64,000 bases of DNA from Aliiglaciecola lipolytica E3 (GTDB taxonomy: Bacteria > Pseudomonadota > Gammaproteobacteria > Enterobacterales > Alteromonadaceae): contig NZ_BAEN01000065.1 of NCBI RefSeq assembly GCF_000314975.1, positions 62,001-126,000 on the forward strand. Direction: 5' to 3'. The notes under the pieces are model-generated. The model saw only the letters and a program-made list of their open reading frames with translations, did no database searches and had not been told where the DNA came from. Positions 33,828-42,472 of this stretch are shown here, in pieces; position 1 is the first letter of the stretch, and the number at the start of each line of letters is the position of its first letter. The position numbers and the translations under genes are program-made.

Positions 33828-35948
33828 TTGGGCAGTTCTATATGGTTGCAATCCATGCTTAAGCACTTGTTATTTAATGCATACAATTTCCAAAATATGA
33901 AGCGCACAAAGCTAGGGCTAAGGCGTGGTTATCGTATTAGTTTATGGTTATTTGTCTTCGTTTTATTTTCGCCTAGTAGCTGGGGACAAGAGACAGCTCA
34001 GGGGGATCACGTTAATGTACGCTGGTTAGCTCCCACAACCTTTGCCAGCGGTCAAACCCAATATATTGGCTTTTATTTCGAAGTCGATCCTGAATGGCAT
34101 GTTTACTGGCGAAATGCCGGAGACTCAGGCGCTGCCCCACGCTTTGACTCAACTGTGCAAGGTGCGCAAATCGGTCAAATTCAATGGCCCTTTCCGCAAC
34201 GGCTGCCGGTAGCGCATTTAACCAATTTAGGTTACGAAGGTAATGTCGCATATTTGTTGCCTGTCACCCCAGATAACGACGCAGACACAGTTTCGTTGTC
34301 TGTGTCGTTAGAGTGGTTGGTGTGCAAAATTGACTGTATCCCCGGTTTTGGGCAAATGAGTTTGTCTCGGCCGGTAACTGAAAACGTACAATGGCAAGCG
34401 CATGACAAAGAAATCCAGCAACACTTTGTCAGTCGTTTGCCGCAATCGGCAACGCAAAGTCCATGGAAGGTACAAAGCCTAGCTTATGCTAAACCTAGTG
34501 GCACTCACATCACACTAACCTTGATGGCTGATGCTGATGAAACTTCTACGCCAAGAGTTTTTCCGCTTTCCGGTGACTTAATTAGTGCTACCGAACCACA
34601 ATTGCAGCGTGATGCGCAACAGCTTAAATTGACTTTTGCATTGATGCCTGGAGCACAGTTGGTTCAGCAAACTGATTTTGTCATCACTGATGGAAGCCAA
34701 GCATGGCATTTAGCGAATGTCCCCATTATTAAATCGCAGGGTAACGACAACTCGTTTGACTCCCCAGAGACGCAATCAATCTGGGTTCTATTGTTAGCTG
34801 CCTTTGCGGGTGGAATTATTCTGAATTTAATGCCATGTTTGTTCCCTGTGTTGTCGATTAAATTATTTGGATTGATGCAAGCACAGTCCAGCACACGAGT
34901 TTACGAAGGATTAGCATATACGGCAGGCGTACTAGTGACATTTGCTGCGTTAGGCGGATTATTGTTATTGCTTCGCGCCTCAGGCAGCGCGATTGGGTGG
35001 GGGTTTCAATTGCAATCGGCTCCGGTGGTGTTGAGCCTCATTCTATTGTTTTGGTTAATGGCTTTATCATTTAGTGGATTTTTTGATTTTGGTCATCGAC
35101 TTATGAACTTGGCGGGTAGCCATCGAAGCGGTGCTTTTGTTACCGGTATGCTTGCCGTTTTCGTTGCTACACCTTGTACCGGTCCCTTTATGGGAGTTGC
35201 TTTAGGTGCGGCAGCCGTATTACCCGCAATGTCAGCGCTAATGTTATTTTTAGCATTAGGGGCTGGTTTAGCCGCTCCATTTTTACTCTTGTGTTTATGG
35301 CCTTGGTTATTAACTCGGTTGCCGCGTCCCGGTGCTTGGATGGAAACGTTACGTCAGTTTTTAGCTTTCCCACTGTACGCAACAGTCATTTGGTTGTTGT
35401 GGGTATTAGGGAAATTAGTGGGCGATGCTGGCTGGGTAATTGGTTGTTTATTAATGCTCAGCATCGTGTTCGCAATTTGGATTGCGAGCAAAACAAAAAG
35501 GTTAGGGAAGTGGACTGCTATTGCAATTGCGCTTTTTGTGTTGATTTATTCGTTTGTTTCTATTCAAGTCGAAAACAATAGTGCCACAACCGTCGCCAAA
35601 ACAGATCGTTGGCACGCGTTTGATCCTGTCAAAATTGAAGAAGCACTGCAGCAGGAAAAAGCGGTGTTCGTTGATTATACGGCAGCTTGGTGTATCACCT
35701 GCCAAGTAAATAAAAAATTAGTATTGGAGAATGAATCTGTTCTGAAATTGTTCGATCGCAATGATGTACTGCTAATCAGAGCTGATTGGACCCACCACGA
35801 TCCTGCTATTACAGAGTCATTGTCTCAGTTTGGAAGGAATTCAGTCCCTGTTTATGCTTGGTATGCAAAAGGGACGAATAATGCGGAATTACTACCGCAA
35901 ATTTTAACCGTACCCATGATAGAAAATTTGTTTGAAGAAAGTCATTAA
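33828..35948 (+). CDS. ScsB/DsbD-type transmembrane thiol-disulfide reductase
   Basis: 706 aa. An N-terminal DsbD_N-like immunoglobulin domain (about 55-285), an eight-helix DsbD core (about 320-575) with a cysteine in each half ('LMPCLFPVLSIK', 'VATPCTGPFMG'), and a C-terminal thioredoxin domain with 'AAWCITCQ'. It moves electrons from cytoplasmic thioredoxin to periplasmic partners. The N-domain is of the suppressor-of-copper-sensitivity (ScsB) type rather than E. coli DsbD. The start is uncertain: TTG 33828 has GGGAG upstream, while ATG 33855 or 33897 lie closer to the signal anchor. The thioredoxin-fold gene 40 bp downstream may be its partner. Confidence 0.85.
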   Translation: MGSSIWLQSMLKHLLFNAYNFQNMKRTKLGLRRGYRISLWLFVFVLFSPSSWGQETAQGDHVNVRWLAPTTFASGQTQYIGFYFEVDPEWHVYWRNAGDSGAAPRFDSTVQGAQIGQIQWPFPQRLPVAHLTNLGYEGNVAYLLPVTPDNDADTVSLSVSLEWLVCKIDCIPGFGQMSLSRPVTENVQWQAHDKEIQQHFVSRLPQSATQSPWKVQSLAYAKPSGTHITLTLMADADETSTPRVFPLSGDLISATEPQLQRDAQQLKLTFALMPGAQLVQQTDFVITDGSQAWHLANVPIIKSQGNDNSFDSPETQSIWVLLLAAFAGGIILNLMPCLFPVLSIKLFGLMQAQSSTRVYEGLAYTAGVLVTFAALGGLLLLLRASGSAIGWGFQLQSAPVVLSLILLFWLMALSFSGFFDFGHRLMNLAGSHRSGAFVTGMLAVFVATPCTGPFMGVALGAAAVLPAMSALMLFLALGAGLAAPFLLLCLWPWLLTRLPRPGAWMETLRQFLAFPLYATVIWLLWVLGKLVGDAGWVIGCLLMLSIVFAIWIASKTKRLGKWTAIAIALFVLIYSFVSIQVENNSATTVAKTDRWHAFDPVKIEEALQQEKAVFVDYTAAWCITCQVNKKLVLENESVLKLFDRNDVLLIRADWTHHDPAITESLSQFGRNSVPVYAWYAKGTNNAELLPQILTVPMIENLFEESH

Positions 35949-35988
35949 ATCTAGATAAGTAACGTCCCAACTAATTGGAGGATATGCT

Positions 35989-36609
35989 ATGACCTACAAA
36001 TACAAAAAGTCCATTTTCGCAATGTCTTTTATTGCGCTGTTAAGTTTCCCATTCTTGGCAATTGCTGTCGCATTGCCCGGTAAACCTGCTCCTGATTTCA
36101 CTGAAACCGATGCTAGCGGTATGCAGCATTCACTGAGTGATTATCAAGATCAGTGGTTGGTCATTGAATGGTTTAATAAGGATTGTCCTTATGTTCGTAA
36201 GCATTATGGCAGTGGCAATATGCAGGCTTTGCAAAAAAAATACACTGAAAATGAAGTGAAATGGTTAACTGTGATTTCTTCTGTTGAAGGAAAACAAGGA
36301 TATTTTGAACCCAATGAAGCCCTAATCGAAGCCAAGGCACATAATCTGAATGCAAGTAGTCCGTTTCTCTTGGATATAGACGGCAGTATGGGAAAAGCAT
36401 ATGGTGCGAAAACTACACCACATATGTTTATCATTAATCCGCAAGGACAGGTCGTGTATGCTGGTGCAATTGACGACAACGATTCGGCCAATCCCGCCGT
36501 CATTGAATCATCGATGAACTATGTATCGGCAGCATTAGACGAGGCAATGGCTGGCAAAGAAGTCACTGTTGCTTCATCTCGAGCCTATGGCTGTAGCGTT
36601 AAGTATTAA
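35989..36609 (+). CDS. Exported thioredoxin-fold (redoxin) protein
   Basis: 206 aa with a signal peptide (1-27). The fold is AhpC/TSA-like: 'PGKPAPDFTETDASG', 'EWFNKDCPYVRKHYGS', 'KTTPHMFIINPQGQVVYAGAIDDN'. A single catalytic-type Cys in DCPYVRKHY replaces the CxxC of TlpA proteins. A second Cys is near the C-terminus (YGCSVKY), so a distant resolving cysteine is possible. GGAGG before the start is a good ribosome site. It lies 40 bp after the ScsB-type gene and is probably reduced by it in the periplasm. Confidence 0.85.
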   Translation: MTYKYKKSIFAMSFIALLSFPFLAIAVALPGKPAPDFTETDASGMQHSLSDYQDQWLVIEWFNKDCPYVRKHYGSGNMQALQKKYTENEVKWLTVISSVEGKQGYFEPNEALIEAKAHNLNASSPFLLDIDGSMGKAYGAKTTPHMFIINPQGQVVYAGAIDDNDSANPAVIESSMNYVSAALDEAMAGKEVTVASSRAYGCSVKY

Positions 36610-36616
36610 TTGTTTC

Positions 36617-36653
36617 ACGTGTCTGCGTTCATTCGTTCACAGACACGTCTTTC
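36617..36653 (+). terminator. Hairpin after the redoxin gene
   Basis: ACGTGTCTG (36617-36625) pairs perfectly with CAGACACGT (36640-36648), followed by CTTTC. The U-run is short, so this may be a partial terminator before the RidA gene. Confidence 0.5.
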
Positions 36654-36687
36654 GTCACTGATAAATAACTAAAAGGAAGCGTTTGCA

Positions 36688-37125
36688 ATGTTAAATATTA
36701 AGGCTCTAGTTGGGGGCGCTCTGTTATCACTTTGTGCTTTTAGCAGTTATTCTCAGGTCAAGTATTTCCCATCGCCAATGGAAAACATGCCATTTTCTGC
36801 TGCCACTCAAGTTAATGATATTGTGTATTTGTCTGGACAAATAGCCAACGATAAAGACGGTAAGTTGGCAGATAACATTACTGATCAGTCGCATCAGGTG
36901 ATGAAAAATATCGCCGCAACATTGCAACACATAGGTTTGAGTATGGACGACGTGTTCAAGTGTACGGTGATGATTGAAGATATTGATAAATGGGCGGATT
37001 TTAATAAAGTGTACGTGACTTATTTCAAACCAGAAAAACTGCCTTCTCGCAGTGCGTTCGGTGCAGATGGATTAGCCATGGGGTCAATGCTGGAATTGGA
37101 ATGTTGGGCTTACAACGGAAACTAA
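36688..37125 (+). CDS. Exported RidA/YjgF/UK114 family protein
   Basis: 145 aa. The mature part is a complete RidA domain ('PFSAATQVNDIVYLSGQIANDKDGKL', 'VMKNIAATLQHIGLSMDDVFKCTVMIEDI', 'PSRSAFGADGLAMGSMLELECWAY'). Cytosolic RidA deaminates reactive enamine/imine intermediates. Here a signal peptide (1-22, ending SYSQ) sends it to the periplasm. The usual catalytic Arg of 'R-x-(A/C)' is represented in 'LPSRSAFGA'. AAGGAAG lies before the start. The stop overlaps the convergent tetR-family stop by 3 bp. Confidence 0.88.
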   Translation: MLNIKALVGGALLSLCAFSSYSQVKYFPSPMENMPFSAATQVNDIVYLSGQIANDKDGKLADNITDQSHQVMKNIAATLQHIGLSMDDVFKCTVMIEDIDKWADFNKVYVTYFKPEKLPSRSAFGADGLAMGSMLELECWAYNGN

Positions 37126-37784
37126 CGCTCAGCCTCTATCAGTTGTAATACTTGGCTAACAACCCGAGTGACTAATTCAGACTGTTTTGTTTCTGATTTA
37201 GAAAAAGGTAAACCTAACAAACTACGCAAGTAGAAATCGCCTTTTAACATATTAAATAAAGTGTACGACCAATACTCGGCCTTTGTTTTGTCTAGGCGTA
37301 GGTGAATGTTGCGTTGAAAATAATCACGCAAAATATTGATTCCATGCAAAGGACCTGCTTCATAAAACATCTCGGCCACATGTGGGTTTGTGGTTATTTC
37401 ACCAATAACCACTCGGTGCATAGCCACAGATTGCTCATCCTGCAATAAATTGATTATCTGATTACCATATGTCTGCAAGGCATCAAAGGGATCTTGTTCA
37501 AAATCGCGCATATGTTCTTCACCCAATTGGTATTGAGAACATTTATAGGTAATTACCGCAGTAAATAACGCATCCTTATTGCTAAAGTGGGAATAGACGG
37601 TTTGTTTTGACACTTCCGCTTGTTTAGCGACTTGATCCATCGAGGTTGAAGAAAACCCTTGAGCAAGAAATAAATTGCTGGCTGCGATAAGAATGTTAAC
37701 GCGCTTTTCTTCGCTTTTTGGACGCCCAACTTTGTTTTGATTATTCATGCAGTTAGCGCTTTTTTGAGGTTCAGGTTGTGCCAC
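37122..37784 (-). CDS. TetR/AcrR family regulator of the efflux operon
   Basis: 220 aa from GTG 37784. The ATG at 37748 (MNNQNKVGRPKSEEKR) is the more likely start, giving 208 aa. The N-terminal helix-turn-helix (about 27-70) has 'GFSSTSMDQVAKQAEVSKQTVYSHFSNKDALFTAVI', a textbook TetR pattern. The C-terminal part resembles TetR_C AefR-like domains. It is divergent from the RND efflux pair with a palindromic operator candidate between, so it probably represses the pump and itself. Confidence 0.88.
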   Translation of the reverse strand: MAQPEPQKSANCMNNQNKVGRPKSEEKRVNILIAASNLFLAQGFSSTSMDQVAKQAEVSKQTVYSHFSNKDALFTAVITYKCSQYQLGEEHMRDFEQDPFDALQTYGNQIINLLQDEQSVAMHRVVIGEITTNPHVAEMFYEAGPLHGINILRDYFQRNIHLRLDKTKAEYWSYTLFNMLKGDFYLRSLLGLPFSKSETKQSELVTRVVSQVLQLIEAER

Positions 37785-37842
37785 TTATTTACTCATTTTT
37801 CAGTTTGGATGTTAGATGAAAACATCTAATTACAATTACTAA

Positions 37843-37857
37843 ACTGGACGGTCTAGT
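37843..37857. promoter_or_regulatory. Candidate TetR-type operator between regulator and efflux genes
   Basis: ACTGGACGGTCTAGT is a near-perfect 15-bp palindrome (ACTrGAC-s-GTCyAGT; only one symmetric pair and the centre differ). It lies in the divergent gap, 72 bp before the membrane-fusion gene start. A second inverted repeat TTAGATG-AAAA-CATCTAA lies at 37812-37829. Confidence 0.5.
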
Positions 37858-37928
37858 ATTTATATATTAGTCTCTATGGTAATACATCATCATGTTAAAC
37901 AAAATAACATAATTAACTGGGCCGATCT

Positions 37929-39092
37929 GTGAATAAAACGTCATCGAAAAAGTATCTCATTCCTATCGCAATTGTATTGCCTCTGTTAGCTGTAGTTGGA
38001 TTGATGATAACCGCCGGTTCTGGGCAAGTGCAGGCACCGCCATCGCAGGCCAAAATTCATCAAGTAGAAGTGATTAAAGTTTCTCCTCAAACGTCTTATC
38101 AACAACAACAATTAGCATATGGACGAATTGAATCAGCAAACTTAGCCAATCTTGGTTTTGAATTGGCAGGCAAAGTCGAACAAATATTGGTTGATGAAGG
38201 TAGTCATATCGTTAGTGGCCAATTGATTGCGAAACTTGACACAAAACGCCTTGATGCCTCAATGAAAGAATTAGAAGCGGTGTTGCAATCAGCAAAATCA
38301 GATCTGCGCTTAGCCAAACAATCTCAGCAAAGAGTGACCGAGTTGGTGACCAAAAAGCTAGAGTCGGCACAACGTTTAGATGAAGTGAATGAAAATACGC
38401 AAGTAGCAAGAGCAGTCGTCGAACAAACCCAAGCACGGATTAATACACTTTTAGTTGAGCTTGAAAAGTCACAATTGCGAGCTTCATTCGACGGAACGGT
38501 TATTTCTAGGCCAGTTGATACATCTACCGTGGTGACAGCTGGGCAACCTGTGGTGGTGGTGCAGCAGACATCAGACTTTGATGCAAGAATTGCGCTGTCG
38601 AGTGAACAAGCTTTCGGACTATCTGAAGGTCAAAGTCATACGCTTTTTGCAGATGGTAACATGTTGACCGGTGTGATTAAGTCAATTGCTAACACGCGTC
38701 AGCTTAACACTCGAACCATCGATGTTATTTTCACCGTTAGCAGCGAACAAGGCCACTTATTGCCCGGGGATTTAGTCGCGTTAACCTATTCAAAGCAAGT
38801 AGATGAACAGGGAGTTTGGGTACCTAAATCAGCACTCAGTAGCGGTATCCGTGGGCTTTGGACGTTATTTACTATTCCCGATAAAGGCCAACAAAGTGTT
38901 GTCTCGCGTTCGGTCGAGGTGCTTTATTCGGGCGATACGCATAGTTATGTTCGCGGTGCACTAAATGCCAATGATTGGATGATTGTTAGCGGTGCTCATC
39001 GACTTGTCCCAGGCCAATTGGTCAATGGCGTTGAATCAACGACTACCGTTAGTCTATTACGTAAAAATGCATCCAATCAGGGATTGCAATAA
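37929..39092 (+). CDS. RND efflux periplasmic adaptor (membrane fusion protein)
   Basis: 387 aa, GTG start. N-terminal membrane anchor (about 10-28), then the lipoyl-like barrel ('LGFELAGKVEQILVDEGSHIVSGQLIAKLD'), a coiled-coil hairpin (about 95-180, 'LEAVLQSAKSDLRLAKQSQQRV' region), the second lipoyl half ('LRASFDGTVISRPVDTSTVVTAGQPVVVV') and a beta-barrel domain. It links the inner-membrane RND pump to an outer-membrane channel. It starts 2 bp before the pump gene; no TolC-type gene is in the window, so an outer channel from elsewhere must serve. Confidence 0.92.
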   Translation: MNKTSSKKYLIPIAIVLPLLAVVGLMITAGSGQVQAPPSQAKIHQVEVIKVSPQTSYQQQQLAYGRIESANLANLGFELAGKVEQILVDEGSHIVSGQLIAKLDTKRLDASMKELEAVLQSAKSDLRLAKQSQQRVTELVTKKLESAQRLDEVNENTQVARAVVEQTQARINTLLVELEKSQLRASFDGTVISRPVDTSTVVTAGQPVVVVQQTSDFDARIALSSEQAFGLSEGQSHTLFADGNMLTGVIKSIANTRQLNTRTIDVIFTVSSEQGHLLPGDLVALTYSKQVDEQGVWVPKSALSSGIRGLWTLFTIPDKGQQSVVSRSVEVLYSGDTHSYVRGALNANDWMIVSGAHRLVPGQLVNGVESTTTVSLLRKNASNQGLQ

Positions 39093-39094
39093 TT

Positions 39095-42000
39095 ATGCGA
39101 GAACATTCAACACCTAACCCGACAGCCCGCTGGTATACACAGTTTTTCAGTAACGGCCATCTATTGGCATTAACTATCGTGATTTTATTGGTTGCCGGTA
39201 TTTCTGCGATCACATCGTTACCTCGTCTTGAAGATCCACGCATCGATACTCGAAATGTTTTGGTTATCACCTCCTATCCGGGCGCTTCAGCCGAGAGAGT
39301 AGAAGCGTTGGTGAGTGATGTGATTGAAGATGAATTACGCCAATTGTTTGAAATCAAAGAAATTAATTCTACTTCGCGAGCTGGAATTTCGGTCATCAGT
39401 ATCGAGCTTCAAGCGTGGGTAGACAATAGTAATAACGAGCAAATATTTTCTAAAATCCGCGATAGTTTAGCCGATGCCAGCCAACTCTTTCCTGCAGGTG
39501 TCAGTGAGCCTACATTAGATGAAAAAAGAGGTGCGACTTCATTCACTTTGCTTGTCGCACTAGGTTCGCCTGAAGGGTACCAAACCCCCATGTCGATTTT
39601 GAGTCGCATGAGTGACGAAGTCGCAGATCGTCTGAGAAACGTGCCTGGTACTGAGCTAGTTCGAGTGTATGGTGAATTACAAGAAGAAATTGTAGTTGAA
39701 GTTGATCCGCATAAGTTATCGAGTGTCGGATTGAGTGTACCGCAAGTCAGTCAATTGATTGCGGCCGCCGATCCCAAGTTACCTGCTGGGGTGGTGCGTA
39801 CTGGTAATCAAAATATTCGGATTCAGGTTGCTCAAGAACTAGTGAGTTTGGACGTAATTCGCAATATTCCTTTGTCTGTATCTACAGCAGGACAATTCTT
39901 GCGAGTACAAGATGTGGCTAAGGTCTACCGCGGATGGCAAAATCCGCCCTCTGACATTGCTTTGGTAAATGGACAGCAAAAGGTATTTGTTGCTGCGCGT
40001 ATGCAACCTACCGTACGAGTAGATAAGTGGACAAACCAAAACAAGCAGGCGTTGGAGGATTTTAACTCCCTTTATCAAGGCAGTGTTTCAGCAGAGATTA
40101 TTTTTGAACAAAATCAATACACTGAATCTAGACTGGTCGATTTAACCCAAAACTTGCTGATGGGTTGTTTAGTAGTCATGGCCGTGGTTTTCCTTTTTAT
40201 GGGGTTCCGTTCCGCTTGGATTGTGGGAATTTCTCTGCCATTAAGTGCGGCTTTTACTCTTTTCTCCCTGAATTTCTTTGATGAGCAAATTCATCAAATG
40301 TCGATTTTTGGCATAATCATCGCGATTGGTCTGTTGATCGATAATGCTATTGTGATCACTGATGAAATTAGAGCTAATCTGTTAGATTCGCAAAACAGTC
40401 GTTACGATGCTTTGTTGAAAAGCATTCAACATTTATTTAGTCCGCTATTAGCTTCAACTCTCACCACCATTTTGGGCTTCATGCCGATCTTTTTATTACC
40501 CGGTAATATAGGAGACTTTATTGGCTCAATTGCGATCAGTGTGGTCATGGCATTGATTGGCTCGTTATTCATTTCGTTGACAGTCATTGCCGCATTAGCC
40601 GCGAGATATTTGCCACGTCCAACTTCAGCGCAACAAACGCAAGCTTGGTACCGTGGTGGTATTCAGTTTGAGGTACTTACGCAGTGGTATAAAAACACGA
40701 TTACCAATGCCATTAAACGTCCTTTTTTATGGCTGGTGTTTACCATATCACTACCGATTTTAGGGTTCATTTTATCCAGCCAATTGGGAAATGTGTTTTT
40801 TCCAAGTGCGGATAGAGATCAATTTGAAATCCAAATGTGGTTACCTGAAGGGAGTTCATTGAATAAAACCGAGGCGATCGCCAAGGCAATGGATCTACAT
40901 ATTCGTGAAAATGCCGAGGTGGAGCAGGTAACGTGGTTAATAGGAGGCTCAACCCCTTCAGTTTATTACAATCAAGTAATGAAACGGGATAACTCAGCGC
41001 ATTTTGCTCAAGCTGTTGTGACGACCGAGTCAGTATCATCTGCTGCCGCATTGATATCTAAATTGCAATTGAGCTTAGATACGGATTTTCCTCAAGCAAG
41101 AGTGGTAGTTAAAGCCTTTGGTCAAGGGCCGCCAATTGCCGCACCAATTGGCGTCGAGATTTACGGACCGGACCTTGCGAAAATAGAAGAATTAGGGCAG
41201 CAAGTTAGATTGGCAATGTCACAAATTCCTGGTGTTACGAATAGTTTAGCAACAATTACCCTTGGTGAACCTGAATTAATCTTAGATGTTACTCGTAATG
41301 TTTCTGCATTGGCAGGACTGTCATTAAATGAGATAGCAACACAACTGCAAGCGTCGCTGGATGGTCAAGTCGGTGGCTCTGTTTTGGAAGGAACCGAAGA
41401 AATCCCGATTCGTATTAGATTACCCGAATCACAACGCAACAATCTTGATAGTCTAAATGCCATTCCGCTGTTAAATACGACATTGAGTAATCAACAAACG
41501 TGGGTACCCGTTTCAGCGTTAGGAAAATTTGAATTAGTTTCTAGTATCGCCGGAATTACGCGAAAAAATGGTGAAAGAGTCAATATTATCGAAGGTTATC
41601 TGATGCCTAATGCAACTGCGGTGGATGCGAGTAAATTGCTTGAGGAAAAACTTGCTGAATCCGGATTCGAACTGCCAAAGGGATATCGCATCCATATGGC
41701 TGGTGATGCAGATGAACAGCAAGAGGCACTAGGTTTGTTAGGGGCTTATGCGCCGGTTTTATTGGTGTTGATGCTGACGACGTTAATTTTGACTTTCAGG
41801 AGTGTCAAACTGGCGACGTTGATTGGCACAGTGGCGATTTTATCCGTTGGTCTCGGTATGTTTAGTTTGTGGTTATCAGGACTACCCATTGGCTTTAATC
41901 CTTTGTTGGGAAGTGCCGGTTTAATTGGGGTAGCCATAAACGGATCGATAGTTGTGATCGCATCAATTAATGCCAACCACAACGCTAAATATGGCGATGT

Positions 42001-42250
42001 TGCTGAAATTGTCAAAGAAACTATGAGTTGTTCTCGACACATACTCTCCACTACCTTTACTACAGTGGGAGGCTTTATTCCGTTACTGGTATTTAGCGAA
42101 GGCAGTTTTTGGCCTCCTTTAGCAGTAGTCTTAGCTGGTGGCGTAGGTTTTTCAGTGATTTTATCATTGATATTTACGCCCATTGTCGCCGGTCGTTTGG
42201 CTATTAGCAGAGGTAAAAGCGGTTATTCTGAAACCGTACTTGCTGACTGA
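39095..42250 (+). CDS. RND efflux pump, inner-membrane permease
   Basis: 1051 aa AcrB/HAE-like transporter, twelve helices with two large periplasmic loops. The helix-4 motif reads 'IGLLIDNAIVITDEI', so the AcrB pair Asp407-Asp408 is Asp-Asn here. The helix-10 motif 'GLIGVAINGSIVVIA' lacks the AcrB Lys940. Both deviate from the canonical proton relay and resemble a divergent RND subgroup. It is tightly linked (2 bp) to the adaptor gene and controlled by the divergent TetR regulator. Substrate unknown; drug or hydrophobic-compound export is inferred by family. Confidence 0.92.
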   Translation: MREHSTPNPTARWYTQFFSNGHLLALTIVILLVAGISAITSLPRLEDPRIDTRNVLVITSYPGASAERVEALVSDVIEDELRQLFEIKEINSTSRAGISVISIELQAWVDNSNNEQIFSKIRDSLADASQLFPAGVSEPTLDEKRGATSFTLLVALGSPEGYQTPMSILSRMSDEVADRLRNVPGTELVRVYGELQEEIVVEVDPHKLSSVGLSVPQVSQLIAAADPKLPAGVVRTGNQNIRIQVAQELVSLDVIRNIPLSVSTAGQFLRVQDVAKVYRGWQNPPSDIALVNGQQKVFVAARMQPTVRVDKWTNQNKQALEDFNSLYQGSVSAEIIFEQNQYTESRLVDLTQNLLMGCLVVMAVVFLFMGFRSAWIVGISLPLSAAFTLFSLNFFDEQIHQMSIFGIIIAIGLLIDNAIVITDEIRANLLDSQNSRYDALLKSIQHLFSPLLASTLTTILGFMPIFLLPGNIGDFIGSIAISVVMALIGSLFISLTVIAALAARYLPRPTSAQQTQAWYRGGIQFEVLTQWYKNTITNAIKRPFLWLVFTISLPILGFILSSQLGNVFFPSADRDQFEIQMWLPEGSSLNKTEAIAKAMDLHIRENAEVEQVTWLIGGSTPSVYYNQVMKRDNSAHFAQAVVTTESVSSAAALISKLQLSLDTDFPQARVVVKAFGQGPPIAAPIGVEIYGPDLAKIEELGQQVRLAMSQIPGVTNSLATITLGEPELILDVTRNVSALAGLSLNEIATQLQASLDGQVGGSVLEGTEEIPIRIRLPESQRNNLDSLNAIPLLNTTLSNQQTWVPVSALGKFELVSSIAGITRKNGERVNIIEGYLMPNATAVDASKLLEEKLAESGFELPKGYRIHMAGDADEQQEALGLLGAYAPVLLVLMLTTLILTFRSVKLATLIGTVAILSVGLGMFSLWLSGLPIGFNPLLGSAGLIGVAINGSIVVIASINANHNAKYGDVAEIVKETMSCSRHILSTTFTTVGGFIPLLVFSEGSFWPPLAVVLAGGVGFSVILSLIFTPIVAGRLAISRGKSGYSETVLAD

Positions 42251-42355
42251 TAGTTTGTATTTAGATGTAATTAAGCGAGATCGTTTATTTATAGCCGCTT
42301 TTAATTCGTCTAAACTTATCAAAGTGTCAGTAACAAATAGTAACGGCAGCAAGTA

Positions 42356-42472
42356 ATGTCTAATATTTTTAAACGATTGTTTACTACTGAATGTGATTAT
42401 TGTCAGCGCTTGAGGCTGATTGTTCTGTGGTGCGTCATCATGATGGTTGTATATTTTTATGTCTGGCAATGA
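42356..42472 (+). CDS. 38-aa membrane miniprotein overlapping DUF2982 gene
   Basis: ATG at 42356 gives MSNIFKRLFTTECDYCQRLR followed by one strongly hydrophobic helix and an end in VWQ. It has a CxxC (CDYC) directly before the helix, and its last 14 bases overlap the start of the DUF2982 gene, suggesting translational coupling. The ribosome site is weak (GGCAGCAAG). No family is recognised. Support is the compositional pattern and overlap only. Confidence 0.45.
   Translation: MSNIFKRLFTTECDYCQRLRLIVLWCVIMMVVYFYVWQ

Noticed and set aside
33815-33862. 15-codon leader frame overlapping the ScsB-type gene start, possibly coupled through an ATG at 33855.
   Set aside because: It lacks a ribosome site of its own and any attenuation hairpin or codon bias; the GGGAG inside it is better explained as the site for the TTG at 33828.
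35174-35581. Plus-strand open frame of 135 codons inside the ScsB-type gene.
   Set aside because: Out-of-frame shadow of the helix-coding region; no independent ribosome site or homology pattern.
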